Shown here: positions 1 through 5,180 of the stretch, piece by piece
Layout: each line of letters begins with the position of its first letter
Numbering within the stretch: the first letter of the stretch is position 1
The notes under the pieces: generated by a model
Databases searched by the model: none
The model's input: the letters and a program-made list of their open reading frames with translations, nothing else
Told to the model about the DNA's origin: nothing
From: CAYJFX01 sp964370315
Lineage (GTDB): Bacteria; Spirochaetota; Spirochaetia; Treponematales; Treponemataceae
Direction: 5' to 3'
DNA length: 5,180 nucleotides
Assembly: GCA_964370315.1 (NCBI GenBank)
Contig: CAYJIS010000079.1
Location: 1 to 5,180, forward strand
Program-made: the position numbers and the translations under genes

Positions 1-1
1 T

Positions 2-838
2 GGTGGTGGTATATTAACATCACTTGTAGTAAGTGGTGCACAAACTACGGTAACTATTGGAAAAGGTATTACCATTAACGGTGGCTATAAAGACACTGAA
101 AAAGTAGCAAATGGTGGTGGAGTTACGGTAAAAGATGGCGCTACATTTATATTAGACGGTGGCGTTATTGAAGGTAATATTAGTAAGGTTTCTGATTTAC
201 AATTAGGTGGTGGTGCTGTTTCTGTCTTAGAAGGTACTTTTGAAATGTATGAAGGAAGTATAATTAGGAATAATTATGCTATAAGAGGAGCTGGGGTATA
301 TGTATTCTCAGAAAAATCTTCATTTATCATGCATGGCGGAACAATTGAGAACAACTTTGCTCATGAACATGCTGGAGCTGTTTTTGTTTATGGTGGGGCT
401 ACGTTTGAAATGCATGGTGGTACAGTCAAAGAAAATGCAGCAAAAAAATTAGGAAGTGCTATAGCTTCCGCTAGTGGTACTGCAAGTTCTGACGAAATAA
501 AAATATTTGGTGGCGAGATATATGGAAATATTGCACCTCATGGTGTTATTTGCGTATCAGATGTTAACTCTACTTTGAAAATGGAAGGAGGTACGATCTA
601 TGATAATATTATTGAAAACCCAGAGTATACAAGCGGTGTAGATGGAGCATTTGGAGTAATAAGCTATAATACAGAGGACGGTGTAACAAACACAGTTACT
701 AATTTACATGGTTATATACAAGGCAAAAATGGTATAGTATGTTCTTATGGTGCTAACTTTGAAGATGTTTTTTGGACTGGTGGTACAATAAACGGAAGTG
801 AACATACAGAAAAAGAAGAAACGATCGGCGCTATTTAA
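2..838 (+). CDS. Repetitive parallel beta-helix protein, 5'-truncated by the window edge
   Basis: The frame is open from base 2 to a TAA at 836-838, giving 278 visible residues; the true start lies upstream, and the ATG at 245 is an internal methionine. The protein is built of imperfect repeats of about 27-31 residues around a GG(T/V/E)(I/V)xxN core, for example GGVIEGN, EGSIIRNN, GGTIENN, GGTVKEN, GGEIYGN, GGTIYDN and GGTINGS, alternating with GGGAV/GAGVYV strands and F(I/E)M(H/Y) strands. This pattern resembles right-handed parallel beta-helix and Pmp-like repeat proteins, which are usually exported or surface-exposed. No enzyme motif is visible, so binding or adhesion would be a guess. The repeats degrade towards the C-terminus, and the chain simply stops after a rung (TIGAI) with no anchor or sorting domain; an out-of-frame tail suggests a possible frameshift near 835. 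It converges with the minus-strand lipoprotein genes and shares their terminator. Fold class fairly sure; role unknown. Confidence 0.8.
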   Translation, partial: GGGILTSLVVSGAQTTVTIGKGITINGGYKDTEKVANGGGVTVKDGATFILDGGVIEGNISKVSDLQLGGGAVSVLEGTFEMYEGSIIRNNYAIRGAGVYVFSEKSSFIMHGGTIENNFAHEHAGAVFVYGGATFEMHGGTVKENAAKKLGSAIASASGTASSDEIKIFGGEIYGNIAPHGVICVSDVNSTLKMEGGTIYDNIIENPEYTSGVDGAFGVISYNTEDGVTNTVTNLHGYIQGKNGIVCSYGANFEDVFWTGGTINGSEHTEKEETIGAI

Positions 839-874
839 TAAACTATTATAGTGCCTCAAACAATAACGAAGTAT

Positions 875-908
875 AAAAAAAATCACGGAAGATTCCGTGA
901 TTTTTTTT
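875..908. terminator. Bidirectional intrinsic terminator between convergent genes
   Basis: A perfect inverted repeat pairs 875-890 (eight A, then TCACGGAA) with 893-908 (TTCCGTGA, then eight T), leaving two bases at the centre. The GC-containing core flanked by A8 and T8 gives a hairpin plus T-tract on either strand. It lies 36 bases after the beta-helix stop and only 2 bases after the stop of the minus-strand lipoprotein gene, so it can end both transcripts. Confidence 0.9.
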
Positions 909-910
909 GC

Positions 911-1315
911 TTATTGCTTTGTTAGTTCAACACCATCAATGGTAATTTTACCAGATTTGATATTGGTTAAATCAATATCAAAGGGACTATACACTTCATT
1001 AAAGTTATATGCTCTATACCAGTATCCTCCATCATAATGTATCCATTGGTAGTGCCATGTAGCAGTGCTATCACCGCCCCCTATTATTTCGGGGGCACTA
1101 GATGACCAGCTCAAAAATCTTTTTCGTTCAATTTTACTGTTGTTGTAAAATATGTATGTTTCTGTATGGTCATCATAGCCAGGTGTGGTTGTAGTACCAA
1201 ACCATGTGCCTGTTAGCTGTGGGTTAGGGGAGGGCTCTTTTGTTGGGTCAATAATATTTGCACAAGATGCTAAAAACACACTAAATGCTATTATTAATAC
1301 GAGTATTTTTTTCAT
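911..1315 (-). CDS. Small lipoprotein, tandem paralogue 1 (GTW..GT family)
   Basis: This encodes 134 residues of unknown function. The N-terminus is a lipoprotein signal: two lysines, a hydrophobic stretch, then lipobox L15-A-S-C18, so cleavage and lipidation at Cys18 are expected, with envelope anchoring. The mature part begins with a proline-rich linker, then LTGTWFGTTTT (about 34-44), an aromatic strand YIFYN, a K/R patch, an aromatic insert rich in Tyr and Trp (about 93-104) and a C-terminal block running from DIDLTNI to GVELTKQ. The GTW opening followed by beta strands suggests a small lipocalin-like barrel, but this is inferred. The ATG is preceded by AGAAGGA (1319-1325) three bases away. 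It has its own promoter at 1345-1373. Its neighbour at 1409-1813 is a paralogue of the same length sharing both conserved blocks; DNA identity over the last 72 bases of the two genes is about 87%. Confidence 0.85.
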   Translation of the reverse strand: MKKILVLIIAFSVFLASCANIIDPTKEPSPNPQLTGTWFGTTTTPGYDDHTETYIFYNNSKIERKRFLSWSSSAPEIIGGGDSTATWHYQWIHYDGGYWYRAYNFNEVYSPFDIDLTNIKSGKITIDGVELTKQ

Positions 1316-1344
1316 AAATCCTTCTTTTTTTGTAATGTTTTGTA

Positions 1345-1373
1345 AATATATAGAAAATGAATAGAAAAGTCAA
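1345..1373 (-). promoter_or_regulatory. Sigma70-type promoter of lipoprotein gene 1
   Basis: On the minus strand a -35 box TTGACT (1368-1373) is followed by a 17-bp spacer and a -10 box TATATT (1345-1350). Each box matches the consensus at five of six positions and the spacing is ideal. Transcription would start near 1338, giving a leader of roughly 22 bases before the ATG at 1315. The -35 box starts 2 bp past the T-tract of the preceding terminator. Confidence 0.8.
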
Positions 1374-1375
1374 TA

Positions 1376-1404
1376 AAAAAGCACTTCCTTTTGAAGTGCT
1401 TTTT
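1376..1404 (-). terminator. Intrinsic terminator of lipoprotein gene 2
   Basis: On the minus strand AAAAAGCACTTC (1404-1393) pairs with GAAGTGCTTTTT (1387-1376) around a five-base loop, followed by one more T. It starts 4 bases after the stop codon of the gene at 1409-1813. The same hairpin, base for base, follows ffh at 1873-1901. Confidence 0.88.
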
Positions 1405-1408
1405 GTGC

Positions 1409-1813
1409 TTATTGCTTTGTTAATTCAAAACCATCAATGCTAATTGTACCTGACTCAATATTGGTTAAATCAATATCATAGTTGTCCCTAAGGTTTTTCC
1501 ATTCATAATTATATGTGCCATTTCCCCCAGAGAAGCTAGTGCTAGCATCGTTTGAAGAAACATCTTTAAACCAAGCTCTCTCTCTTTTTACTTCAGTAGC
1601 ATTATAAAAGGTATACTTTTCAGTCGTAGATTTTGTTGTGGTTACAATATATTCATTTCCAAAAAAATCAGTTTCCTTAATTTTTGTAACTTCTGTTGTA
1701 GTTCCTTTCCAGGTGCCTTCTAAGCGTGCATCAAAAGGTGGTGAAAATAAATTCGCGCAAGAACTTAATAGTAATACTGCAAAAAGCACTAAAAGTATAG
1801 TTATTTTTTTCAA
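1409..1813 (-). CDS. Small lipoprotein, tandem paralogue 2, TTG start
   Basis: This encodes 134 residues of unknown function. I start it at the TTG at 1811-1813, because GGAG (1819-1822) lies five bases upstream and the product then opens with a textbook lipoprotein signal: MKK, hydrophobic core, lipobox L16-S-S-C19. An in-frame ATG at 1930 would add 39 residues, run into the end of ffh and start upstream of the promoter, so it is rejected. The mature part has LEGTWKGTTTE, a Thr/Lys-rich insert containing DFFGNEY, the strand YTFYN, a short basic patch, a Ser/Gly-rich turn and the C-terminal block from YDIDLTNI to GFELTKQ. Compared with its paralogue it has an insert after the GTW motif but lacks the aromatic insert, so the equal lengths arise from different indels. 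Probably an envelope-anchored small beta-barrel; that fold is inferred. Confidence 0.85.
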   Translation of the reverse strand: MKKITILLVLFAVLLLSSCANLFSPPFDARLEGTWKGTTTEVTKIKETDFFGNEYIVTTTKSTTEKYTFYNATEVKRERAWFKDVSSNDASTSFSGGNGTYNYEWKNLRDNYDIDLTNIESGTISIDGFELTKQ

Positions 1814-1818
1814 AATTT

Positions 1819-1822
1819 CTCC
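1819..1822 (-). promoter_or_regulatory. Ribosome binding site that fixes a TTG start
   Basis: GGAG on the minus strand sits five bases before the TTG at 1811-1813. An ATG overlapping this site (1822-1824) opens only a four-codon frame whose TGA (1810-1812) overlaps the TTG. The site supports TTG as the start because no ATG in the lipoprotein frame lies between the promoter and the signal peptide. Confidence 0.75.
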
Positions 1823-1841
1823 ATTTTTATAATGTTTTGTA

Positions 1842-1870
1842 AATATACAGAAAATGAATAGAAAAGTCAA
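1842..1870 (-). promoter_or_regulatory. Sigma70-type promoter of lipoprotein gene 2
   Basis: Minus-strand -35 box TTGACT (1865-1870), 17-bp spacer, -10 box TATATT (1842-1847), as in copy 1. The spacer ends in G rather than A, directly before the -10 box. The expected transcript start is near 1835, about 22 bases before the TTG start. It lies just after the ffh terminator, so lipoprotein gene 2 should be transcribed independently of the ffh operon. Confidence 0.8.
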
Positions 1871-1872
1871 TA

Positions 1873-1901
1873 AAAAAGCACTTCCTTTTGAAGTGCTTTT
1901 T
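1873..1901 (-). terminator. Intrinsic terminator of ffh and the upstream operon
   Basis: The 12-bp hairpin has the arms AAAAAGCACTTC and GAAGTGCTTTTT around a five-base loop, and begins 6 bases after the ffh stop codon. The T-tract follows on the minus strand. It is identical to the hairpin at 1376-1404. It marks the end of the transporter-ndk-gpsA-ffh transcription unit. Confidence 0.88.
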
Positions 1902-1907
1902 GTGCTC

Positions 1908-3266
1908 TTAGAACATTCCACCTGCACCAAACTGTTCCATCATTTTAGCTTGCATGCCTTTGTTTTTTGCCATCTTTTTCATCATGAGCCTGGTTTTTTC
2001 AAATTGCTTTATAAGCTTGTTTACATCGGCTACACAGGTACCAGAGCCTTTAGCAATACGCTTTCGCCTGCTCGGTCCAATTATGAGATGATTCTTTCTT
2101 TCTTTTTTTGTCATTGATAATATAATAGCTTCTTGATATTTCATGCCAGAGGTGTCAATGTCTTGATCTCCAATTTGTCCTGCTAAGCCTGGCATCATTT
2201 CAATTAATGATTGCATTGAGCCCATTTTTTTTACTCTCTGCAGTTGATCAAGCATGTCCTCTAGGGTAAAGTCATTTGATGCCATTTTCTTTTGAAGCTT
2301 TTCTGCTTCTTCAATGTCTATAGTTTCTTGAGCTTTTTCCACTAAAGAAACGATGTCTCCCATGCCTAAAATACGGCTTGCAATTCGCTCTGGGTGGAAA
2401 GGTTCAAAGTCTTCAATTTTTTCACCAGTACCAATAAATAAAATTGGTTTTCCAGTTACACTTTTTAGAGAAAGGGCAGCCCCTCCTCTGGCATCTGAGT
2501 CAAATTTTGTTAAAATAACACCACTTAAACCAAGGTTTTCATCAAATGTTTTAGCTATTTCTACTGCATTTTGCCCTGTCATAGAGTCTGCAACAAGAAT
2601 TATTTCATCAGCACCAACAGCCTTTTTTATGTCTTTTATTTCAGACATCATACCATCATCTATTTGTAAACGCCCTGCTGTATCAACAATGACAGTGTCT
2701 AAAGCATTTTTTCTAGCATAATCTCTTGAAGCTTTTGCAATGCGCACTGCATCTTTGGCTGTTCCTGGAAGAGATATATCTTCTTTATAAACAGGAATGT
2801 CTGCTTTTGCTGCCATCACCGTTAATTGATCTATCGCAGCAGGCCTAACAAGATCACATGCCACCAAGAGAGGTTTTCTGCCTTCTTTTTTTAAGCGAGA
2901 AGCAAGTTTTACTGCAGAGGTTGTTTTACCAGAACCTTGTAACCCTAAAAAGAGAATGACCGACTGAGTATCGGGCCCTTTCAAATTTAAATCAGTTTTT
3001 TTGTCTCCAAGCAAGGCAAGTATTTTATCATGAACGAGCTTTACAAATTGTTGACCTGGATCTATAGAACGAAGAACTTTTTCACCTTTTGCTTCTTCTA
3101 TTGTAGAGTTTACAAAGCGTCGAACTACTCGTAAGTTTACGTCGGCTTCGAGCAAAGCCATTTTAATGTTTTCTACTGAATCTTCAATGTTTTTTTCAGT
3201 GATAGTAGATTTTCCACTTACAGATTTAACGATATCACTAAATGTATTAGTAATTTTTTCTAACAT
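1908..3266 (-). CDS. ffh: Signal recognition particle GTPase Ffh (SRP54)
   Basis: This 452-residue protein has the full family length. With 4.5S RNA it binds signal sequences emerging from ribosomes and delivers the complex to the FtsY receptor at the inner membrane. The domains run in order: N-terminal helical bundle (about 1-85), then the GTPase domain with P-loop GLQGSGKTT (108-116), DLVRPAAIDQL (138-148), DTAGR (195-199), TKFD (253-256) and GTGE (279-282). The methionine-rich M domain (about 325-440) carries the RNA-binding SRRKRIAKGSGT segment (399-410) and ends in a short Gly/Met tail. The ATG has GAGG (3273-3276) six bases upstream, inside and just past the end of gpsA, three bases separating the genes. 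It is last in its operon and followed at once by a terminator. rpsP, often found after ffh in other bacteria, is absent here. Identification is secure. Confidence 0.98.
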   Translation of the reverse strand: MLEKITNTFSDIVKSVSGKSTITEKNIEDSVENIKMALLEADVNLRVVRRFVNSTIEEAKGEKVLRSIDPGQQFVKLVHDKILALLGDKKTDLNLKGPDTQSVILFLGLQGSGKTTSAVKLASRLKKEGRKPLLVACDLVRPAAIDQLTVMAAKADIPVYKEDISLPGTAKDAVRIAKASRDYARKNALDTVIVDTAGRLQIDDGMMSEIKDIKKAVGADEIILVADSMTGQNAVEIAKTFDENLGLSGVILTKFDSDARGGAALSLKSVTGKPILFIGTGEKIEDFEPFHPERIASRILGMGDIVSLVEKAQETIDIEEAEKLQKKMASNDFTLEDMLDQLQRVKKMGSMQSLIEMMPGLAGQIGDQDIDTSGMKYQEAIILSMTKKERKNHLIIGPSRRKRIAKGSGTCVADVNKLIKQFEKTRLMMKKMAKNKGMQAKMMEQFGAGGMF

Positions 3267-3269
3267 GTT

Positions 3270-4316
3270 CTACCTCAAAATTTCAATTATAAAGTCTAAT
3301 GGTTTTACTTCTTTATTTAGTATCCTAAACAGCCCATTACAAATAGGCAGTTTTATGTTTTTTGCATTAGTAATTTCTTGCACATACTTACATGCAACGG
3401 CTCCTTCTGGAAGGTAGCCAACTTCTGAAATTCTCGAAATTAAATCATCAAGGCTTTTAAAGTTTTCTAGCAAATTTTTATTTATTATTTCACGTCCAAA
3501 GCGTCTATTTCGGCCATAATGAGAGCGACATGTTACTTCCAAATCACCAACGCCTGCAATTGAGGTAAATGTTTCAGGATGTGTTGCTCCCATTGCAAAA
3601 CCTAGTGTCTGTATTTCGTTTAAGCCTGCAGCCATTAGTAAACTTTCTGAGTTATCACCAAACATATCTGATTGCTCTGCAATAGCGTCAAGTATACCAA
3701 ATACTACTGCAATAACATTTTTAGCAGCAGCACATATTTGTACCCCCACAACATCTAAACTAGAAAATACCATTAGGCCCTTAACTTTCATGAGTTCTCT
3801 AAAACGTATTGAGTTTTTTGGGTTTTCGCTTGCGGCAATTAGTCCTGTGAGTTTACCCATTGCAACTTCTTCTGCATGACTTGGACCTGAAATATACACT
3901 AAATTCTTTTTATAGGCCGCAGGTAGTACAGACTCCATTACATCAACTATGAGTTTTGGCCCTTTTTCTGTTGGTATAAAACCTTTTGTTAGAACCCCAA
4001 TACACGTTGAGCCATCTTGAATACTTGGGATATCCACAATCTTTGATAGTATTTGTACCATAAATAATGAGGGGCTTGCAATGATAACAAAGTCTTTATT
4101 TCCCGCTACATCGATTATATCACGACTTGCACTAAGTTTTTGAGACAGGATAAATCCTTTTAAAAACTTTGAGTTCTCGTGATTTTTATTTATGTCTAAT
4201 ACTACTTCTTCTTCTAAAGCCCAAATGCATACTTCGTGGCCACCTGCTGCTAATGCTTGTGCCATTGCAGTCCCCCAGGCTCCAGCTCCTATAATTCCAA
4301 TTTTCTTTGTTGCCAT
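3270..4316 (-). CDS. gpsA: NAD(P)-dependent glycerol-3-phosphate dehydrogenase GpsA
   Basis: This 348-residue cytoplasmic enzyme reduces dihydroxyacetone phosphate to sn-glycerol 3-phosphate, the backbone for phospholipids. The N-terminal Rossmann fold opens with GIIGAGAWGTA (dinucleotide-binding G10-x-G12-x-x-G15). Further family landmarks are LTKG with K111, SGPSHAEEVA (143-152), the AAAKNVIAV segment with the presumed catalytic K199, GVGDLEVTC (255-263) and RNRRFG (269-274), followed by the LPEG segment near 302. Length and order match the family, and no key residue appears missing. Translation starts at the ATG at 4314-4316. The ribosome binding site AAGGA overlaps the TAA of ndk nine bases upstream, which suggests translational coupling. 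The stop lies three bases before ffh. In spirochaetes that take up or make fatty acids this step would feed lipid synthesis; that link is general knowledge, not shown here. Confidence 0.97.
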   Translation of the reverse strand: MATKKIGIIGAGAWGTAMAQALAAGGHEVCIWALEEEVVLDINKNHENSKFLKGFILSQKLSASRDIIDVAGNKDFVIIASPSLFMVQILSKIVDIPSIQDGSTCIGVLTKGFIPTEKGPKLIVDVMESVLPAAYKKNLVYISGPSHAEEVAMGKLTGLIAASENPKNSIRFRELMKVKGLMVFSSLDVVGVQICAAAKNVIAVVFGILDAIAEQSDMFGDNSESLLMAAGLNEIQTLGFAMGATHPETFTSIAGVGDLEVTCRSHYGRNRRFGREIINKNLLENFKSLDDLISRISEVGYLPEGAVACKYVQEITNAKNIKLPICNGLFRILNKEVKPLDFIIEILR

Positions 4317-4325
4317 AGTAATTCC

Positions 4326-4775
4326 TTATTTCCATTTTCCATTGTGTTCATCTTCCCATGAGTGTAATTCATCTTCTTGGAAGAACAATGCTATTTCTCT
4401 TTTTGCGCTTTCTGCCTTATCTGAGGCATGCAGTACGTTTCTATTATTATGCATACAGTAGTCGCCTCGTATTGTCCCTGGTTCTGCATTTAAAGCACCA
4501 GAGGCGCCAACTACCTTTCTTACAATTGCACAACAATCATCGGCTTCCCATACCATTGCAAGCACAGGACCTGATGTAATATATTCAATTAGTGGAGGAT
4601 AAAACTCTTTTCCCATATGTTCTTTATAATGATTGCTCGCAAGCTCATTACTTATGCGCATCATTTTCATGGCTATGAGGTTTGGTCCTTTTCGCTCTAA
4701 TCGTTCTATAACTTCTCCGACTATGCGTCGATTAAGAACACCTGGTTTTATCATAACAAAACATCTTTCTTTCAT
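4326..4775 (-). CDS. ndk: Nucleoside diphosphate kinase
   Basis: This 149-residue protein transfers the gamma phosphate from ATP to other nucleoside diphosphates through a phosphohistidine, keeping the NTP and dNTP pools balanced in the cytoplasm. All the active-site positions of the family can be placed: K10 (in MIKPG), Y50, F58, R86, R103 (in TIRGD), N113 and the phosphorylated H116 (in NVLHASD), with the following AES motif. Length is normal for the bacterial enzyme. The central stretch GDYCMHNNRN between R103 and H116 is somewhat unusual but keeps the spacing. A candidate ribosome binding site, AAGG (4787-4790), is eleven bases before the ATG and lies inside the end of the upstream transporter gene, six bases away. 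This is rather distant, so initiation may depend partly on translation of the upstream gene. The downstream gpsA start is nine bases after the stop. Confidence 0.97.
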   Translation of the reverse strand: MKERCFVMIKPGVLNRRIVGEVIERLERKGPNLIAMKMMRISNELASNHYKEHMGKEFYPPLIEYITSGPVLAMVWEADDCCAIVRKVVGASGALNAEPGTIRGDYCMHNNRNVLHASDKAESAKREIALFFQEDELHSWEDEHNGKWK

Positions 4776-4781
4776 ATTGTT

Positions 4782-5180
4782 CTATACCTTTTTTTTATTT
4801 AAACTATTTTTTATATATACTCTCAAGAGCAAAAACGAAAGTATAACAGTTCCACCCAAAATTGTTCGTATCGATGGAATTTCTCCAAAAAAGAAAAATA
4901 CCCACACGGGATTCATAACTGGCTCTAGCATTGTGATGATTGCGGCACTTATTGCAGCTACACGTGTAACACCCCTAGCATAGAGTATTGATGGAATACC
5001 AATTTGAAATACCCCTAACATAACTAAAGCTGCAATGCTTTGTGTATTAGGTATACCGCCTTCTATTATTGAAGGAATTGCAATTAAAAAAGCGAGTATG
5101 TGAGAGAGGGTAATAGAATCTTCTGGATGACCATCTTTTTGGCGCCTCATGAATATAGTAGTTAAACCAAAACAAACACC
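4782..5180 (-). CDS. DMT/EamA-family transporter, C-terminal half, 5' end outside the window
   Basis: The frame is open to the window edge; 132 residues are visible before the TAG at 4782-4784. The methionine at 5148-5150 is internal, because the frame continues upstream as GLTTIF, part of a membrane helix. Four further hydrophobic segments follow: SHILAFLIAIPSII, SIAALVMLGVFQIGIPSILY, a long one around AAIITMLEPVMNPVWVFFFFG, and ILGGTVILSFLLLRVYI, then a lysine-rich tail. The conserved glutamate-proline before NPVW, the GE turn after it and the GG in the last helix are typical of the second EamA repeat of ten-helix drug/metabolite transporters. These carry small metabolites or amino acids across the inner membrane; the substrate cannot be told. 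It seems to lead the ndk-gpsA-ffh operon, at least within view. Family assignment is good, substrate unknown. Confidence 0.85.
   Translation of the reverse strand, partial: GVCFGLTTIFMRRQKDGHPEDSITLSHILAFLIAIPSIIEGGIPNTQSIAALVMLGVFQIGIPSILYARGVTRVAAISAAIITMLEPVMNPVWVFFFFGEIPSIRTILGGTVILSFLLLRVYIKNSLNKKKV

Larger units (their letters stand above)
1333..1409 (-). repeat. 77-bp terminator-promoter direct repeat, copy 1
   Basis: This is identical to 1830-1906 apart from one base (T at 1351 versus C at 1848), with an offset of 497 bp. The unit contains a complete intrinsic terminator and a complete promoter reading the same way. Its right end reaches the last base of the stop codon of lipoprotein gene 2; its left end lies in the 5' leader of lipoprotein gene 1. 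The single difference falls in the last spacer base before the -10 box. Confidence 0.95.
1830..1906 (-). repeat. 77-bp terminator-promoter direct repeat, copy 2
   Basis: Second copy of the element at 1333-1409, one mismatch. It starts one base after the ffh stop codon and ends in the 5' leader of lipoprotein gene 2. Together with the following gene it forms a tandem unit of about 497-498 bp (roughly 1410-1906 and 912-1409). Beyond the left end the two leaders diverge, including their ribosome binding sites. Confidence 0.95.

Noticed and set aside
704..886. Minus-strand 60-codon frame antisense to the beta-helix gene end
   Set aside because: It overlaps a clear coding region, has no recognisable domain and begins inside the terminator stem; it is best explained as chance.
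1333..1906. CRISPR-like or insertion-element explanation for the 77-bp repeats
   Set aside because: There are only two copies 497 bp apart with a coding gene between them, no short regular spacers, no transposase, and no terminal inverted repeats at the ends of the unit.
1409..1930. Longer 173-residue reading of lipoprotein gene 2 from an ATG at 1930
   Set aside because: It would start inside ffh and upstream of the promoter at 1842-1870, lacks a suitable signal peptide at its N-terminus and buries a clear lipoprotein signal that begins at the TTG at 1813.
2353..2721. Plus-strand 122-codon frame opposite ffh
   Set aside because: It lies wholly within the conserved GTPase-coding region of ffh on the other strand and shows no domain or ribosome site of its own.
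4633..4983. Plus-strand 116-codon frame opposite ndk and the transporter
   Set aside because: Its hydrophobic, Phe/Ile-rich stretch only mirrors A/T-rich antisense sequence across two well-supported minus-strand genes and their junction.

Overview
The window looks like a piece of a low-GC spirochaete chromosome, most likely a Treponema. This rests on three things: an AT-rich composition with A/T-rich intergenic gaps, a glycine-rich beta-helix repeat protein of a style common in Treponema, and small lipoproteins with a GTW..GT motif next to housekeeping genes. The genus is an inference; only a database search could settle it.

Layout. On the plus strand, bases 2-838 are the 3' part of a repeat-rich parallel beta-helix protein, probably surface or exported, whose start lies outside the window. 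Everything else is on the minus strand and converges on it. Read in minus-strand order from the right edge these are: the C-terminal half of a DMT/EamA-family membrane transporter (4782-5180, open at the edge), ndk (nucleoside diphosphate kinase), gpsA (glycerol-3-phosphate dehydrogenase) and ffh (signal recognition particle GTPase). These four are separated by only 6, 9 and 3 bases and look like one operon that ends in a hairpin terminator at 1873-1901. After it come two tandem paralogous lipoprotein genes (1409-1813 and 911-1315), each behind its own sigma70-type promoter. A symmetric hairpin at 875-908 ends both the last lipoprotein gene and the beta-helix gene.

The most notable structure is a 77-bp element present twice (1333-1409 and 1830-1906, one mismatch). 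It fuses an intrinsic terminator to a promoter (TTGACT, 17 bp, TATATT), with only 2 bp between the T-tract and the -35 box. Each copy ends the gene before it and starts the lipoprotein gene after it. Copy plus gene form a tandem duplication of about 498 bp, in which the non-coding part is almost identical while much of the coding part has diverged.

Functionally, the operon joins nucleotide balance (Ndk), phospholipid precursor synthesis (GpsA) and co-translational membrane targeting (Ffh). The accessory end encodes envelope proteins of unknown role. No RNA genes, CRISPR arrays or insertion sequences were seen, and no gene-free stretch exceeds 300 bases. I did not find clear evidence of an entirely new system; the terminator-promoter cassette with its paralogous lipoproteins is the best candidate for follow-up.
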